Below, piece after piece: positions 43,991 through 54,604 of a stretch of DNA of 64,000 bases. The translations under genes were made by a program, and so were the position numbers. Location of the stretch: positions 1 to 64,000 of the forward strand of contig CANGMI010000001.1 of NCBI GenBank assembly GCA_947455195.1, read 5' to 3'. The stretch's first letter is position 1. Every line of letters starts with the position of its first letter. This DNA comes from Pseudomonadota bacterium (lineage in GTDB: Bacteria > Pseudomonadota > Gammaproteobacteria > Burkholderiales > SG8-39). The notes under the pieces are model-generated. The model did no database searches. It was not told the origin of the DNA and was given only the letters and a program-made list of their open reading frames with translations.

Positions 43991-44824
43991 ATGCTGCCCT
44001 GGAGAATCGAGGATCTCGACCTCGCCGCCGTGCCTCCCGCGCGGAGTGAATCCGAAGAAACGCTCGCGCTCATCATCGCTGCGGCCTCGCTGGTCGAGTC
44101 GGCCTCGCACCTGTACACCGCCAACCTCACCGAATATTTTGCGGGCGATCGGGAAATCACCGACTGGCTGGTCGAGCACTGGGAGCCTGAGGAATTGCAG
44201 CACGGCCGGGCGCTGCGCGCCTGGGTCGAGCAGGCATGGCCCGGATTCGACTGGGAAGGCACCTACGCGCAGTTCATCGGCGAATATTCGGCGCTGTGTC
44301 GTCTCGATGCACTGGAAGCAACACCTGCCCTCGAAATGGTCGCCCGCTGCGTGGTCGAGAGCGGCACATCGGCCCTCTATCGCAGCCTGATGACGCTGGC
44401 CCATGAACCGGTTCTGCGCGCACTGACGGGCAAGATCCACAGCGATGAAGTTCGCCATTACAAGTACTTCTATCGCTTCTTCAGGCGCTATCAGCGCTCC
44501 GAGCACCTGGGTCGAATGCAGATCGCTCGGGTGCTCTTCGAGCGATCCCGAGAGATCAAGCGAGATGATTCAGGCTGCGCCCTTCGACATGTCGTACATG
44601 CGCGGCCGACGGCAGGGGGCAGCGAACCGGCCCAGGTGACCGCCCTGACCCGGATCATCCACCGTCAGCTGCAGCAGGCCTGTCCCTACGACATGGCGGC
44701 ACGCATGTTTCTTGCCCCCCTCGACCTGCCGCCGGGCGTGAAGCTCTGGGTCCGATCGGGCCTCACGGTGGGCGCACGAGTGGTCATGCGCGGCCTGCCC
44801 TGGCGCGTGCGCCGACCGCACTGA
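43991..44824 (+). CDS. Ferritin-like diiron protein
   Basis: A 277-residue helical protein with the ligand pattern of a carboxylate-bridged diiron four-helix bundle: Glu36 (SLVESASHL), Glu68-x-x-His71 (EPEELQHG), Glu123 (CVVESGTSALY) and Glu153-x-x-His156 (HSDEVRHYKYF). This arrangement resembles acyl-ACP desaturase-like and other ferritin-superfamily oxidases. The C-terminal 100 residues are basic and less conserved in appearance. The start ATG follows GGAGAGAACACC. It lies between a Bug receptor and an LLM flavoenzyme. Its reaction is not known; an oxidase, desaturase or N-oxygenase is possible. Confidence 0.72.
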   Translation: MLPWRIEDLDLAAVPPARSESEETLALIIAAASLVESASHLYTANLTEYFAGDREITDWLVEHWEPEELQHGRALRAWVEQAWPGFDWEGTYAQFIGEYSALCRLDALEATPALEMVARCVVESGTSALYRSLMTLAHEPVLRALTGKIHSDEVRHYKYFYRFFRRYQRSEHLGRMQIARVLFERSREIKRDDSGCALRHVVHARPTAGGSEPAQVTALTRIIHRQLQQACPYDMAARMFLAPLDLPPGVKLWVRSGLTVGARVVMRGLPWRVRRPH

Positions 44825-44888
44825 CTGCGGTGTCGTGTCGCCAAGCAGGTAACATGTGCTCCGCTGGGTTCATCCGGAGGAGACACGC

Positions 44889-45929
44889 ATGACTGCAGGC
44901 CGCGCCCCGCTGCGCTATTCGATCTTTTCGGTGAACGATCACCATCCCGACCTGCCACGCACCGTCCCGCAACTGTACGAACAGGTGATGCGTCACTGCG
45001 AGATGGCCGAAGCCCAGGGCTACGACACGTTCTTCTGCGCCGAACATCACTTTCACGCCTACGGCGTCGTGCCCGACCCGGCCGTGATGCTCTCGGCACT
45101 GGCGCAACGCACGCGACGCATCCGCCTTGGCACGGCCATCTGCGTACTCACCTTTCACGACCCGCGTCAGATCGCCGAGACCTACTCGATGATCGACATG
45201 ATGAGTGGCGGCCGCCTGGTATTCGGTGTCGGCTCGGGTTACCTCAAGCACGAATTTGTCGGCTATGACAGCAACCCTGCCGAGAAGCGCGACCGGTTCA
45301 ACGAGAACCTCGATATCGTCAAGCGCCTGATGTCGGGCGAAACCCTCAGCTATCAGGGAAAGTTCTCGCAAAGCGAGGCGGTTTCGATCAACGTGCTGCC
45401 GCACGAGGGGAAACTGCCTCCCATCCATGTCGCGGTACTCGCGCGCGACGCAATGGAGCACGTCGGGCGTCAGGGCAACCGCATCTTCACGGTGCCCTAT
45501 GCCTCGTGCAAGAACTTCGATGACATCGGCACGATGCTGGGCGACTATCGACGCGGCCGCGCCGCGGCCGGCTTGCCCGACGATCACGATGACCATGTCG
45601 TGACGCTTCACACCTACGTCGCGCGCACCGATGAAGAGGCACGGGCGCACTGCAAGTCTGCCTACGAGCGGTATGTCGAAACGCGCCTCTACGCCGCCCG
45701 CCATACCTACGAGGACATCATCCGCAACGGCATCTGCCTCTTCGGTTCGGTGGAAACGGTGACCCGCAAGGTGTGCCAACTCTACGACATGGGCGTTCGC
45801 CATGTCGCCACCCTGCACAACTTCGGCGGCCTGCAATCACGTCTGGTGGAGCGATCGATGACCCTCTTTGCCGATGAGGTGATGCCAGCCGTTGCTGCGC
45901 AGGTCGGCAACGAAGCACTGGCGGCCTGA
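44889..45929 (+). CDS. LLM-class flavin-dependent oxidoreductase
   Basis: A 346-residue luciferase-like TIM-barrel protein. Typical elements are YDTFFCAEHHFHAYGVVPDP, RRIRLGTAICVLTFHDPRQI, MSGGRLVFGVGSGYLKHEF and RFNENLDIVKRLMSGE. These enzymes use reduced FMN or F420; in proteobacteria FMNH2 from a partner reductase is usual. GGAGGAG is ten bases before the ATG at 44889. A 16-bp tandem duplication covers the stop codon. The gene is downstream of the diiron protein (64 bp gap), and both may act on the same compound. The substrate is unknown. Confidence 0.87.
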   Translation: MTAGRAPLRYSIFSVNDHHPDLPRTVPQLYEQVMRHCEMAEAQGYDTFFCAEHHFHAYGVVPDPAVMLSALAQRTRRIRLGTAICVLTFHDPRQIAETYSMIDMMSGGRLVFGVGSGYLKHEFVGYDSNPAEKRDRFNENLDIVKRLMSGETLSYQGKFSQSEAVSINVLPHEGKLPPIHVAVLARDAMEHVGRQGNRIFTVPYASCKNFDDIGTMLGDYRRGRAAAGLPDDHDDHVVTLHTYVARTDEEARAHCKSAYERYVETRLYAARHTYEDIIRNGICLFGSVETVTRKVCQLYDMGVRHVATLHNFGGLQSRLVERSMTLFADEVMPAVAAQVGNEALAA

Positions 45930-45952
45930 ACTGCGGGCGGCCTGAACTGCGG
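45921..45952 (+). repeat. 16-bp tandem duplication spanning a stop codon
   Basis: GCGGCCTGAACTGCGG occurs twice in direct succession, followed by a third partial copy (GCGG). The first copy contains the stop codon of the LLM oxidoreductase gene. Confidence 0.9.
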
Positions 45953-46148
45953 GCGGATTGCGCCGCTCGCAGGCGTAGCCATGGGTCGCTCGCCCCCGCG
46001 CCGGGGGTCATGAAAATACGCCGAGGCGCGAGGCTAAAGCCTTGCAGGTCACGTGTCGATTTCCCTACAGGGCCGCGAGATGCGCGCATCACCGATACGC
46101 GTCGTCCTCGTGCTTGAATGAACCATCTGCCCCAAAGGGACGATCTGC

Positions 46149-47396
46149 ATGAAACCAAAGACAAGAGCAGCAAGCGTGGCCGGTGTCGCACTGGCCATCG
46201 TGATCGGCACGGCATTTGCCCAGTTCCAGTCAGTCAATGGTCCGCATCGGGTCAAGAATCGGCCCGCCAACGCCGACAAGATGAAGCCGCCCTCGAACCC
46301 GCCCGCCTTCGGCGACCCCTTGCCGGCACTCGACGCAGCAAGCCTTGCCGCCTTCGCCGAGGGCATGGCCGAGTTCCAGTCGGCCGAGGTCGCGGCCGGC
46401 GGCCTCGGGCCCATCTTCAACGGCACATCGTGCCTGGCATGTCATGTCGAAGGTGCCCTGGGGGGTGCCGGGCAGACGACGGTCACTCGGTTTGGGCAGC
46501 GGTCGAAAGCGGGCTTCGATCCGCTCGACAGTCTCGGGGGGTCACTCCTGCAGTCGCAAGCCATTGCGCCCCAGGTGCTCGAAGCGGTACCGACCCAGGC
46601 TAACGTCGTTGCGCTGCGCCGCACGACGCCCCTGTTCGGGGCAGGGCTCATCGAAGCCATCAGTGACGCGTCCCTGCTCCAGGCGGCCAAAGTGGCCCAG
46701 CCCGATGGCATTCGCGGACGTGCGGCGCTCGTCACCGACATCGCAACCGGCCAGACCCGGGTCGGGCGCTTCGGCTGGAAGTCGCAGCAGGCAACCCTGC
46801 TTGCCTTCGCGGGTGACGCCTACCTGAACGAGATGGGTGTCACCAACCGGTTCTTCCCGACCGAGAACGCACCCAACGGCAACAAAGCGCTGCTGGCCGC
46901 GTACGACCTTGTCGCAGACCCGGAAGACGTGGTCGACCCGGCCACCGGACTCGGGGACATCGACCGTGCGGCCAACTTCATGCGCTACCTCGCGCCGCCC
47001 ACCCCGCTGCGTCAGACCGCGAATGCAGTCGTGGGCAGCCGGCTCTTCACGAGCATCGGTTGTGCCGCCTGCCACACGCCTACCCTGCTCACCGGCGCAC
47101 ACCCGAATCCGGCCCTGGCCAACAAGCCTGTTGCCCTTTACTCGGACCTGCTCCTGCATGACATGGGGCCGCTGGGCGATGGCATCGCTCAGGGCGCGGC
47201 AGGCCCTACCGAGATGCGCACTGCACCGCTCTGGGGACTGCGCGTGCGGGTAGCCTATCTGCATGACGGACGTGCCACCAAGGTGAGCGACGCCATCGTT
47301 GCGCACGACGGGCAGGGGCTGGCTGCCCGCAAGCGATTCTCGGCGCTCAGCCCCGCTGACCAGAGCGCCCTTCTGGAGTTTCTGAACACGCTCTGA
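46149..47396 (+). CDS. Dihaem c-type oxidoreductase (DUF1111/MauG-like relative)
   Basis: A 415-residue exported protein with signal peptide MKPKTRAASVAGVALAIVIG (cleavage near AFAQ). It has two haem-c attachment sites: C95-LA-C98-H99 in NGTSCLACHVEG and C305-AA-C308-H309 in IGCAACHTPTLL. The surrounding FNGTSCLACH, LFGAGLIEAISD, MGPLGDG and TAPLWGLR/YLHDGRA motifs match the 'thiol oxidoreductase' dihaem family, related to cytochrome c peroxidases. It should act in the periplasm as an electron-transfer protein or peroxidase-like enzyme. It stands alone, 219 bp after the LLM gene. Confidence 0.88.
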   Translation: MKPKTRAASVAGVALAIVIGTAFAQFQSVNGPHRVKNRPANADKMKPPSNPPAFGDPLPALDAASLAAFAEGMAEFQSAEVAAGGLGPIFNGTSCLACHVEGALGGAGQTTVTRFGQRSKAGFDPLDSLGGSLLQSQAIAPQVLEAVPTQANVVALRRTTPLFGAGLIEAISDASLLQAAKVAQPDGIRGRAALVTDIATGQTRVGRFGWKSQQATLLAFAGDAYLNEMGVTNRFFPTENAPNGNKALLAAYDLVADPEDVVDPATGLGDIDRAANFMRYLAPPTPLRQTANAVVGSRLFTSIGCAACHTPTLLTGAHPNPALANKPVALYSDLLLHDMGPLGDGIAQGAAGPTEMRTAPLWGLRVRVAYLHDGRATKVSDAIVAHDGQGLAARKRFSALSPADQSALLEFLNTL

Positions 47397-47416
47397 GACG
47401 CGCCGCAGACGCCTGA

Positions 47417-48061
<645 letters not shown>

Positions 48062-48062
48062 C

Positions 48063-49070
48063 ATGGTCGCGCGAGTGTCGGGCGCGAGCCCACTCCACGG
48101 TCCGGTGGGCGAATCGACGGCGAGCGGGACGAGCGCGCTCTATGCGCCGATCGAGCCCCACGCGTGCGGCATGCTCGATGTGGGTGACGGGCACCAGATC
48201 TACTGGGAAGTGTGTGGCAACCCGAACGGGCGTCCCGCCCTCTTCCTGCACGGTGGCCCTGGCGGTGGCTGCAGCACCGACCACCGGCGCCTCTTCAACC
48301 CGGCCCTCTGGCGTATCGTGCTGTTCGATCAGCGCGGCTGCGGCCGCTCTCGGCCCAGCGCGCGTATCGAACAGAACACCACCTGGCATCTGGTGGAGGA
48401 TATCGAGCGACTGCGCCACCGCCTCGCCATCGAGCGCTGGCTGGTGCTCGGGGGCTCCTGGGGCTCGACGCTGGCGCTCGCCTACGCCCAGACGCACCCG
48501 CACCGGGTGAGCGCGCTCGTGCTGCGCGGCATCTTTCTCGCTCGGCAGAGCGAGATCGACTGGCTCTACCGGTCGGGGGCCTCCAGCCTGTTCCCCGAGG
48601 GGTGGGAAGCCTTTTACGGCGCAATTCCGCAGGCCGAGCGCGCCGATCTCGTCGCCGCCTACCACCGTCGGCTCACCAGCGGTGACGCAGCCATCGAGCA
48701 GGCAGCGGCGGCGGCCTGGTGCGCCTGGGAGCACGACATCATGACGCTGCTGCCCTCACCCGCCACCCGCAACCCGGCCGATGCCGGTCAACTGGCGCTC
48801 GCACGCATCGAAGCCCACTATTTCTGCAACGACTCGTTTCTCGCCGAACAGCCCCTGCTCGATGGCATGGATCGCATTACGCACATCCCCGGTGTCATCG
48901 TGCAAGGTCGCCATGATTGCGTAACACCCGCCACCAGCGCATGGGCGCTGCATCAGCGCTGGCCCGACTCGGTGTTGCAGATCATTCCCGATGCCGGGCA
49001 TGCCACGAGCGAACCGGGCATCCAGCGGGCACTGGTTGCAGCCACCGACCACTTTGCGGATATCCCCTGA
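48063..49070 (+). CDS. pip: Prolyl aminopeptidase
   Basis: A 335-residue alpha/beta-hydrolase peptidase of family S33 that removes N-terminal proline. The oxyanion motif HGGPGGGCS (63-71), DQRGCGRSRP, nucleophile Ser132 in GGSWGSTLALAY, acid Asp in QGRHDCVTP and base His in PDAGHATSEP are all present. I use the ATG at 48063, directly after the dioxygenase stop; the frame is open to 47835, but that part overlaps the upstream gene. The N-terminal 30 residues are extra compared with typical members. The close spacing implies co-transcription with the dioxygenase gene, although the two reactions have no obvious link. Confidence 0.92.
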   Translation: MVARVSGASPLHGPVGESTASGTSALYAPIEPHACGMLDVGDGHQIYWEVCGNPNGRPALFLHGGPGGGCSTDHRRLFNPALWRIVLFDQRGCGRSRPSARIEQNTTWHLVEDIERLRHRLAIERWLVLGGSWGSTLALAYAQTHPHRVSALVLRGIFLARQSEIDWLYRSGASSLFPEGWEAFYGAIPQAERADLVAAYHRRLTSGDAAIEQAAAAAWCAWEHDIMTLLPSPATRNPADAGQLALARIEAHYFCNDSFLAEQPLLDGMDRITHIPGVIVQGRHDCVTPATSAWALHQRWPDSVLQIIPDAGHATSEPGIQRALVAATDHFADIP

Positions 49071-49153
49071 GCGCAAGGCCACGCGGGAACGCGCACGCGT
49101 GCATCCTGCGCGCTGACGGCAAACGGGGGTGGATTCGGGTTTCGCGGTGGTTG

Positions 49154-49211
49154 CCGGGCTGCGGACCGGGCTGCGGACCGGGCTGCGGACCCGGTGCGGA
49201 CCCGGTGCGGG
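49154..49211. repeat. 12-bp tandem repeat in an intergenic region
   Basis: CCGGGCTGCGGA occurs three times in a row (49154-49189), followed by two copies of an 11-bp variant (CCCGGTGCGGA, CCCGGTGCGGG). The array lies about 75 bp upstream of the Rieske oxygenase start. Confidence 0.9.
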
Positions 49212-49286
49212 CGTGACGCGGGCGCGAGGGCTGCATGGCCCTAGTACAATGGGGGGTTTTCTCGCCATCGATTCGAGGGGGCTCCC

Positions 49287-50567
49287 ATGACCGCAGAAGA
49301 AAATGAACTGATGACCCGCACCAACGCGGGCACCCTCATGGGCGACCTGTTCAGGCGATACTGGGTACCGGCCCTCCTTGCCTCGGAACTGCCCGAGCCC
49401 GACTGCGCCCCGGTGCGGGTGAAACTGCTGGGCGAGAAACTCGTCGCGTTTCGCGATACGCTGGGTCGTGTCGGGATCATCGACGAGTTCTGTGCCCATC
49501 GGGGTGTCTCGCTCTGGTTCGGCCGCAACGAAGAGTGCGGGCTGCGTTGCCCCTACCACGGCTGGAAGTTCGACATCAACGGGAACTGCGTCGAGTTGCC
49601 GTCCGAAGGGCCCGATGGTCCGATGCGGCCGCGCATGAAACTGAAGAGCTATCCGTGCATCGAGCGCGGCGATGTCATCTGGACCTACATGGGCCCGCCT
49701 GAGCTCAAGCCCGAAGAGCCCGCGCTCGAGTGGGTCACCGTTGCGCCCGAGCGGCGCTTCGTGTCGAAGCGCTTCCAGGCCAACAACTACCTGCAGGCGA
49801 TCGAAGGCGGTATCGACTCGAGCCATGTCACCTTCCTGCATTCGGGGGCGCTGAAGACCGATCCGCTGTTCGTGGGCAGCAAGGGCAACCTCTACAACGA
49901 ACGCGACAAGGCGCCGCAATTCGACGTCGCCGAGTTCGAGGGCGGACTGCTGGTGGCCGCGCGCCGCAACGCCGACGAGGGCCGCTACTACTGGCGCATC
50001 ACCCCGTTCATCATTCCGTGGCACTCGATCATCCCGCCTCGTGCCGGACACCCGATCGGGGCGCATGTCTGGGTGCCGATCGATGACGAGAACTGCTGGG
50101 CCTGGAGCATCAACTTCCACCCCACCCGCGATCTCACCGAACCGGAGCGCGCGGCGATGGAAGCGGGCAAGGGCATCCATGTGGCCTATGTGCCCGGCAC
50201 CTTCATTCCGCTGCAGAACGCATCGAACGACTACATGATGGACCGGGCGGCGCAGAAGGCCGGCCGCACCTACTCAGGCGTCGAAGGCATCTCGATGCAG
50301 GATGCGTCCTTGCAGGAGAGCATGGGGCCGATCCAGGATCGCACACGCGAGAACCTGTGTCCGACCGATCGCGGCATCGCCATGATGCGCCGGCGACTCA
50401 TGGCGGCAGCGCGTGCCAACAAGGAAGGACGCAAGCTGCCGGGCCTCGATCCGCGCGAGCAGCGGGTGCGATCGGTTGCGGTCGAACTCCCGCCCGACCA
50501 GCCCTTCCAGGAAGGGGCAGCCGCGGGCCTCTTTGCCGAACCGGGCACGGCACCGATGACGGTGTGA
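49287..50567 (+). CDS. Rieske non-haem iron oxygenase, alpha subunit (phthalate 4,5-dioxygenase-like)
   Basis: A 426-residue oxygenase component. The Rieske [2Fe-2S] cluster ligands are Cys69/His71 (FCAHRGVSLWFG) and Cys88/His91 (LRCPYHGWKFD). The mononuclear iron site is Asp177-x-x-His180-x4-His185 in EGGIDSSHVTFLH. The architecture and the C-terminal extension match the phthalate dioxygenase group, whose members need only a separate flavin/ferredoxin reductase. No reductase gene is found in the window. The ATG follows CGAGGGGGC. A hairpin at 50597 and a new control region separate it from the operon that begins at 50731. Confidence 0.92.
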   Translation: MTAEENELMTRTNAGTLMGDLFRRYWVPALLASELPEPDCAPVRVKLLGEKLVAFRDTLGRVGIIDEFCAHRGVSLWFGRNEECGLRCPYHGWKFDINGNCVELPSEGPDGPMRPRMKLKSYPCIERGDVIWTYMGPPELKPEEPALEWVTVAPERRFVSKRFQANNYLQAIEGGIDSSHVTFLHSGALKTDPLFVGSKGNLYNERDKAPQFDVAEFEGGLLVAARRNADEGRYYWRITPFIIPWHSIIPPRAGHPIGAHVWVPIDDENCWAWSINFHPTRDLTEPERAAMEAGKGIHVAYVPGTFIPLQNASNDYMMDRAAQKAGRTYSGVEGISMQDASLQESMGPIQDRTRENLCPTDRGIAMMRRRLMAAARANKEGRKLPGLDPREQRVRSVAVELPPDQPFQEGAAAGLFAEPGTAPMTV

Positions 50568-50596
50568 GGGGTCCAAGGGCAAGACACGTGTGCAAG

Positions 50597-50617
50597 GGGC
50601 CGCGGATGCGGCCCTTT
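50597..50617 (+). terminator. Hairpin terminator after the Rieske gene
   Basis: A perfect 7-bp stem, GGGCCGC-GGAT-GCGGCCC, is followed by TTT. It lies 30 bp beyond the stop codon, so the operon starting at 50731 probably has its own promoter. Confidence 0.65.
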
Positions 50618-50676
50618 CGCCGGGCTGAACGATGGCACCCTGCACAGACACATCGTGGTATGCTTTGTCTAATCAG

Positions 50677-50702
50677 TGAATCAATGTTTCATTAGAGAAA
50701 CA
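50677..50702. promoter_or_regulatory. Overlapping palindromes, candidate IclR-type operator
   Basis: TGAATCA-A-TGTTTCA (50677-50691, one mismatch between arms) overlaps TGTTTC-ATTAGA-GAAACA (50685-50702, perfect arms). The first resembles TGAAACA/TGTTTCA-type sites bound by IclR-family proteins such as KdgR. It is AT-rich, 29-54 bp upstream of the operon's first start codon, and the operon contains an IclR regulator gene at 56034. Confidence 0.6.
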
Positions 50703-50730
50703 AATCCCATCGAACTGGTCAGAGGTCAGC

Positions 50731-51026
50731 GTGGATCACAACCCGTTTCTGAAACCGTGGATACAGCCCCACCCGAACCGCACCGCGGGCAAGGGCACGA
50801 TCGAGCGGCCCGGGCAGACACCCAACATCCCCTGGCAGACCCGCTCGGCACCACCCACCGAATTCGAAAACCAGCTGGGCGATGCGCTCGAGCAGGTCTT
50901 CGAGTCGGGCGCGACCGAGCTGGCCGATGTGGTCGCAGGGCTCAACGCACGGGGCTTTCGCACCAGTGCCGGCATGGTCTGGGATGAGACGAGCTTCCGC
51001 GCCGAGTTGGCCCGTCTGGCCGCGAA

Positions 51027-51030
<4 letters not shown>
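50731..51030 (+). CDS. Small recombinase-like helix-turn-helix protein
   Basis: A 99-residue protein from a GTG start with AGAGG nearby. The N-terminal half is Pro-rich (NPFLKPWIQPHPNRTAGK, TPNIPWQTRSAPP); the C-terminal half, FENQLGDALEQVFESGATEL and LNARGFRTSAGMVWDE, resembles the recombinase-associated helix-turn-helix domain that reads 'L-N-x-x-G-x-x-T-x-x-G-x-x-W'. Similar small proteins are encoded beside Rieske oxygenases in Burkholderiales. It has no resolvase catalytic domain and is not a recombinase. The stop overlaps the ABC ATPase start (ATGA). Its function is unknown; a local DNA- or enzyme-associated role can be guessed. Confidence 0.72.
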
Positions 51031-51820
<790 letters not shown>

Positions 51821-51824
<4 letters not shown>

Positions 51825-52609
51825 CATCGGCAGGCCAACCCAGACTGGGGCTCATCGCCGCCAGCGCAGGCGTACTGGTGGCGTTTCTCGCTGCCTGGGA
51901 GTGGCTGCCGGGGCTCATGCGCATTCCCGAATTCATCCTGCCACCCGCCTCCCGGGTGTGGCTCGAGTTCCTGCGCGTGCAGCAGACCGAGAACCTGTGG
52001 CTCCATACGGGCATCACCGCACTCGAGGTGATCGTCGGATTTGTCCTCGGCTCCTTGATGGGCCTCGTGATCGGTTGCGTGCTGGGCGTGTCGCCGCGCG
52101 CCGAACTGGTGCTCTCGCCCTACCTGCTTGCGTTGCAGATCGCGCCGAAGGTGGCCTTTGCGCCGCTCTTCGTGATGTGGTTGGGGTTCACGGTCTACCC
52201 CAAGATCCTCGTGGCAGTCCTCATCGTGTTCTTCCCGGTGATGGTGAACGTTCTGACCGCCATTCGCACCATCGACCCCGACCTCATCAACCTTGCGCGC
52301 ACCTTTTCTGCGTCGCGCTGGCAGATCTTTCACATGATCGAATATCCGGCCACGATGTCCCCGCTCTTCTCGGGTCTTCGCATCGCCTCGACGCTGGCCG
52401 TCATCGGTGTCGTCGTCGGTGAACTGGTCGGTGGCAACAAGGGACTGGGCTACCTCCTCACCTACGGCGAAGGCCAGGGCAACACGGCCCTCGTGATGGT
52501 GTCGATCATCATGCTCACCCTCATCGGCATCGTCGCCTACGGCTCTGTGGCGCTGGCCGAGCGGCGCGTCCTGCACTACCTGCCACGCGCGCAGCACACC
52601 ACTGCATGA
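51821..52609 (+). CDS. ABC transporter permease, NitT/TauT family
   Basis: A 262-residue integral membrane subunit with about six helices. The N-terminal span is IAASAGVLVAFLAAWEWLPG, followed by VIVGFVLGSLMGLVIGCVLG and others. The coupling-helix region contains SASRWQIFHMIEYPATMSPLF and GLRIASTLAVIGVVVGELVG, matching the SsuC/TauC group. It pairs with the ATPase gene that overlaps it. A periplasmic binding protein is required for import and must be encoded elsewhere, or replaced by another receptor. A short intergenic space of 86 bp with REP-like words follows. Confidence 0.92.
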
Positions 52610-52695
52610 ATGCAAGGCGCAAGACCTGCCCCCCTTCCAGCACGACCTGTGCATCAGCCAGGACCTGACCCCATCACGCATCACGAGGCAATGAC

Positions 52696-53784
52696 ATGAA
52701 GACCGAGATCGACAAGTCGCGCATCAAGGCCTATCTCGCGCGCGGTGTGCGCAACGCCTGGTATCCGGTGGTGCCGAGCTGGCGCGTGAGCGAAGCGCCA
52801 CTGGGCATCACCCGACTGGGCGAGAACATCGTGCTCTGGCGCGATGCCACTGGCGAAGTCCATGCGCTCGAAGATCGTTGCCCGCACCGTGGCGCGCGCC
52901 TGTCACTGGGCTGGAATCTTGGCGACCGCGTCGCCTGCTGGTATCACGGCATCGAGATCAACGGCGAGGGTCGTATCGTCGACGTGCCTGCGGTCGAGTC
53001 GTGCCCGATGACCGAAGAGCGCTGCGTACGCGCCTGGCCGGTCACCGAGGCCCATGGCGCGGTCTTTCTCTGGTTCGGCGACGATCTGCACCGCGAGGCG
53101 CCACCGCTTGAATTTCCCGAGCAGCTGGCCTCACCCGAGTGGGGCTCGATGCTGTGTACCGCACACTGGAAATGCAACTGGCAGTTCGCGGTCGACAACG
53201 TCATGGATCCGATGCACGGGGCCTACCTGCATGCCGCCTCGCACTCCATGGCCGAAGGCGACCGACAGGCCGAGATGCGCACGCGAAAGACCCCGCAAGG
53301 CCTCGTGTTCGAGAAGGTCGGACAACGTGACGTGAACTTCGACTGGGTCGAATGGGGCGAATCGGACAGCTTCTGGATGCGCCTTGCGATCCCCTACAAG
53401 AAGCGCTTCGGGCCCGGTGGCCAGTTCTACATCATCGGCTATGCAACACCCGTGGATGAAGAGAACTGCATGGTTTTCTTCTGGCGCTGCCGCAAGGCCG
53501 AAGGCTGGCAACGCGATGTCTGGCGCTTCATGTACCGCAATCGCCTCGAGGGCCTGCACTGGACCGTACTCGAGCAGGACCGGGTAGTCCTCGAAGACAT
53601 GGCACCCGACCCGCGCAGTGGCGAGTACCTCTACCAGCACGACGCGGGCATGGTGCGCATCCGTCGCCGCCTCGAGGAGGTTGCACGAGAGCATCTGACA
53701 GCGCTCGACGAGGCCCAGTCCGGCGCCCCTGCGCTCGCGGGACTGACCGTCGCCGCACGGGCCACCGCCACAGGCGCAGCATGA
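52696..53784 (+). CDS. Rieske non-haem iron oxygenase, alpha subunit (vanillate/TsaM-like)
   Basis: A 362-residue oxygenase of the shorter (VanA/toluenesulfonate monooxygenase-like) group. Rieske ligands are Cys62/His64 (RCPHRGARLSLG) and Cys81/His84 (ACWYHGIEI). The mononuclear iron site is Asp171-x-x-His174-x4-His179 in DNVMDPMHGAYLH with the bridging Asp167. Such enzymes demethylate or hydroxylate aromatic acids and need a reductase such as VanB. None is in the window. GAGG precedes the ATG, and the stop overlaps the SDR start. It differs clearly from the Rieske protein at 49287, so the operon carries two separate oxygenation steps. Confidence 0.92.
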   Translation: MKTEIDKSRIKAYLARGVRNAWYPVVPSWRVSEAPLGITRLGENIVLWRDATGEVHALEDRCPHRGARLSLGWNLGDRVACWYHGIEINGEGRIVDVPAVESCPMTEERCVRAWPVTEAHGAVFLWFGDDLHREAPPLEFPEQLASPEWGSMLCTAHWKCNWQFAVDNVMDPMHGAYLHAASHSMAEGDRQAEMRTRKTPQGLVFEKVGQRDVNFDWVEWGESDSFWMRLAIPYKKRFGPGGQFYIIGYATPVDEENCMVFFWRCRKAEGWQRDVWRFMYRNRLEGLHWTVLEQDRVVLEDMAPDPRSGEYLYQHDAGMVRIRRRLEEVAREHLTALDEAQSGAPALAGLTVAARATATGAA

Positions 53785-54563
53785 GCAACACCGCGATGCC
53801 GGCCAGCGCTGTCTACGCAGAGGCAGGCAAGCCGCTGCAGGGTGCTCGCATCCTCATCACCGGTGGCGCGCGGGGCCTGGGCGCCGACTTTGCCCGCGCC
53901 TGCAGCGCTGCCGGGGCTCGCGTGGTCATCGCCGACATTCTCGAAGAGCGCGGACGCGAGACAGCGGCCGCAATCAGCGCAACCTTCGTGCCGCTCGACC
54001 TGCGTGACCCCGCGTCCATCGAAGCCTGCGCTCGCAGCACCTGCGAGGCGCTCGGTGGCCTCGATGGCCTGGTGAACTGTGGCGCCATCACCGACTCGGG
54101 CGGCCGCATGGTCGACGAGATCGAGATCGACACCTGGAACCGGGTGATGGAAGTCAACGTGCGCGGCACCTGGCTCATGACCTGTGCCGTATTGCCTGCG
54201 CTGAAGGCAAGTGACCACGGTCGCGTGGTGAACATTGCCTCCGATACGGCCTTGTGGGGTGCGCCGCGCCTCATGGCCTATGTGGCGAGCAAGGGCGCCA
54301 TCATCTCGATGACCCGTTCGCTCGCGCGTGAACTCGGCCCCTGGTCGATCGCCGTCAACGCCATTGCGCCTGGGCTCACCGAGGTGGAAGCCACCCAGTA
54401 CGTACCCCAGGCCCGCCACGACCACTACCTGAACGGGCGCGCGATCCAGCGTTCGCAGGTGCCCGCCGATGTCAGCGGAACGGTGGTGTTCCTGCTGTCG
54501 GGCGCAGCCGGATTCGTCACCGGGCAGACGCTGCCGGTGAATGGGGGCTTCACCTTCGTGTGA
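53781..54563 (+). CDS. Short-chain dehydrogenase/reductase
   Basis: A 260-residue classical SDR. The cofactor motif is TGGARGLG (27-34), the NNAG position reads NCGA (99-102), and the catalytic residues are Ser154, Tyr167 and Lys171 (AYVASKGA). The acidic Asp52 at the end of strand 2 (IADILEER) predicts NAD preference. The first 18 residues are an extension. It overlaps the Rieske gene by four bases, so it probably oxidises the diol or alcohol produced there. Confidence 0.92.
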   Translation: MSNTAMPASAVYAEAGKPLQGARILITGGARGLGADFARACSAAGARVVIADILEERGRETAAAISATFVPLDLRDPASIEACARSTCEALGGLDGLVNCGAITDSGGRMVDEIEIDTWNRVMEVNVRGTWLMTCAVLPALKASDHGRVVNIASDTALWGAPRLMAYVASKGAIISMTRSLARELGPWSIAVNAIAPGLTEVEATQYVPQARHDHYLNGRAIQRSQVPADVSGTVVFLLSGAAGFVTGQTLPVNGGFTFV

Positions 54564-54604
54564 AGCACGACTGAACCAGAATGACGAAAGACGAGGAGAT
54601 GACC

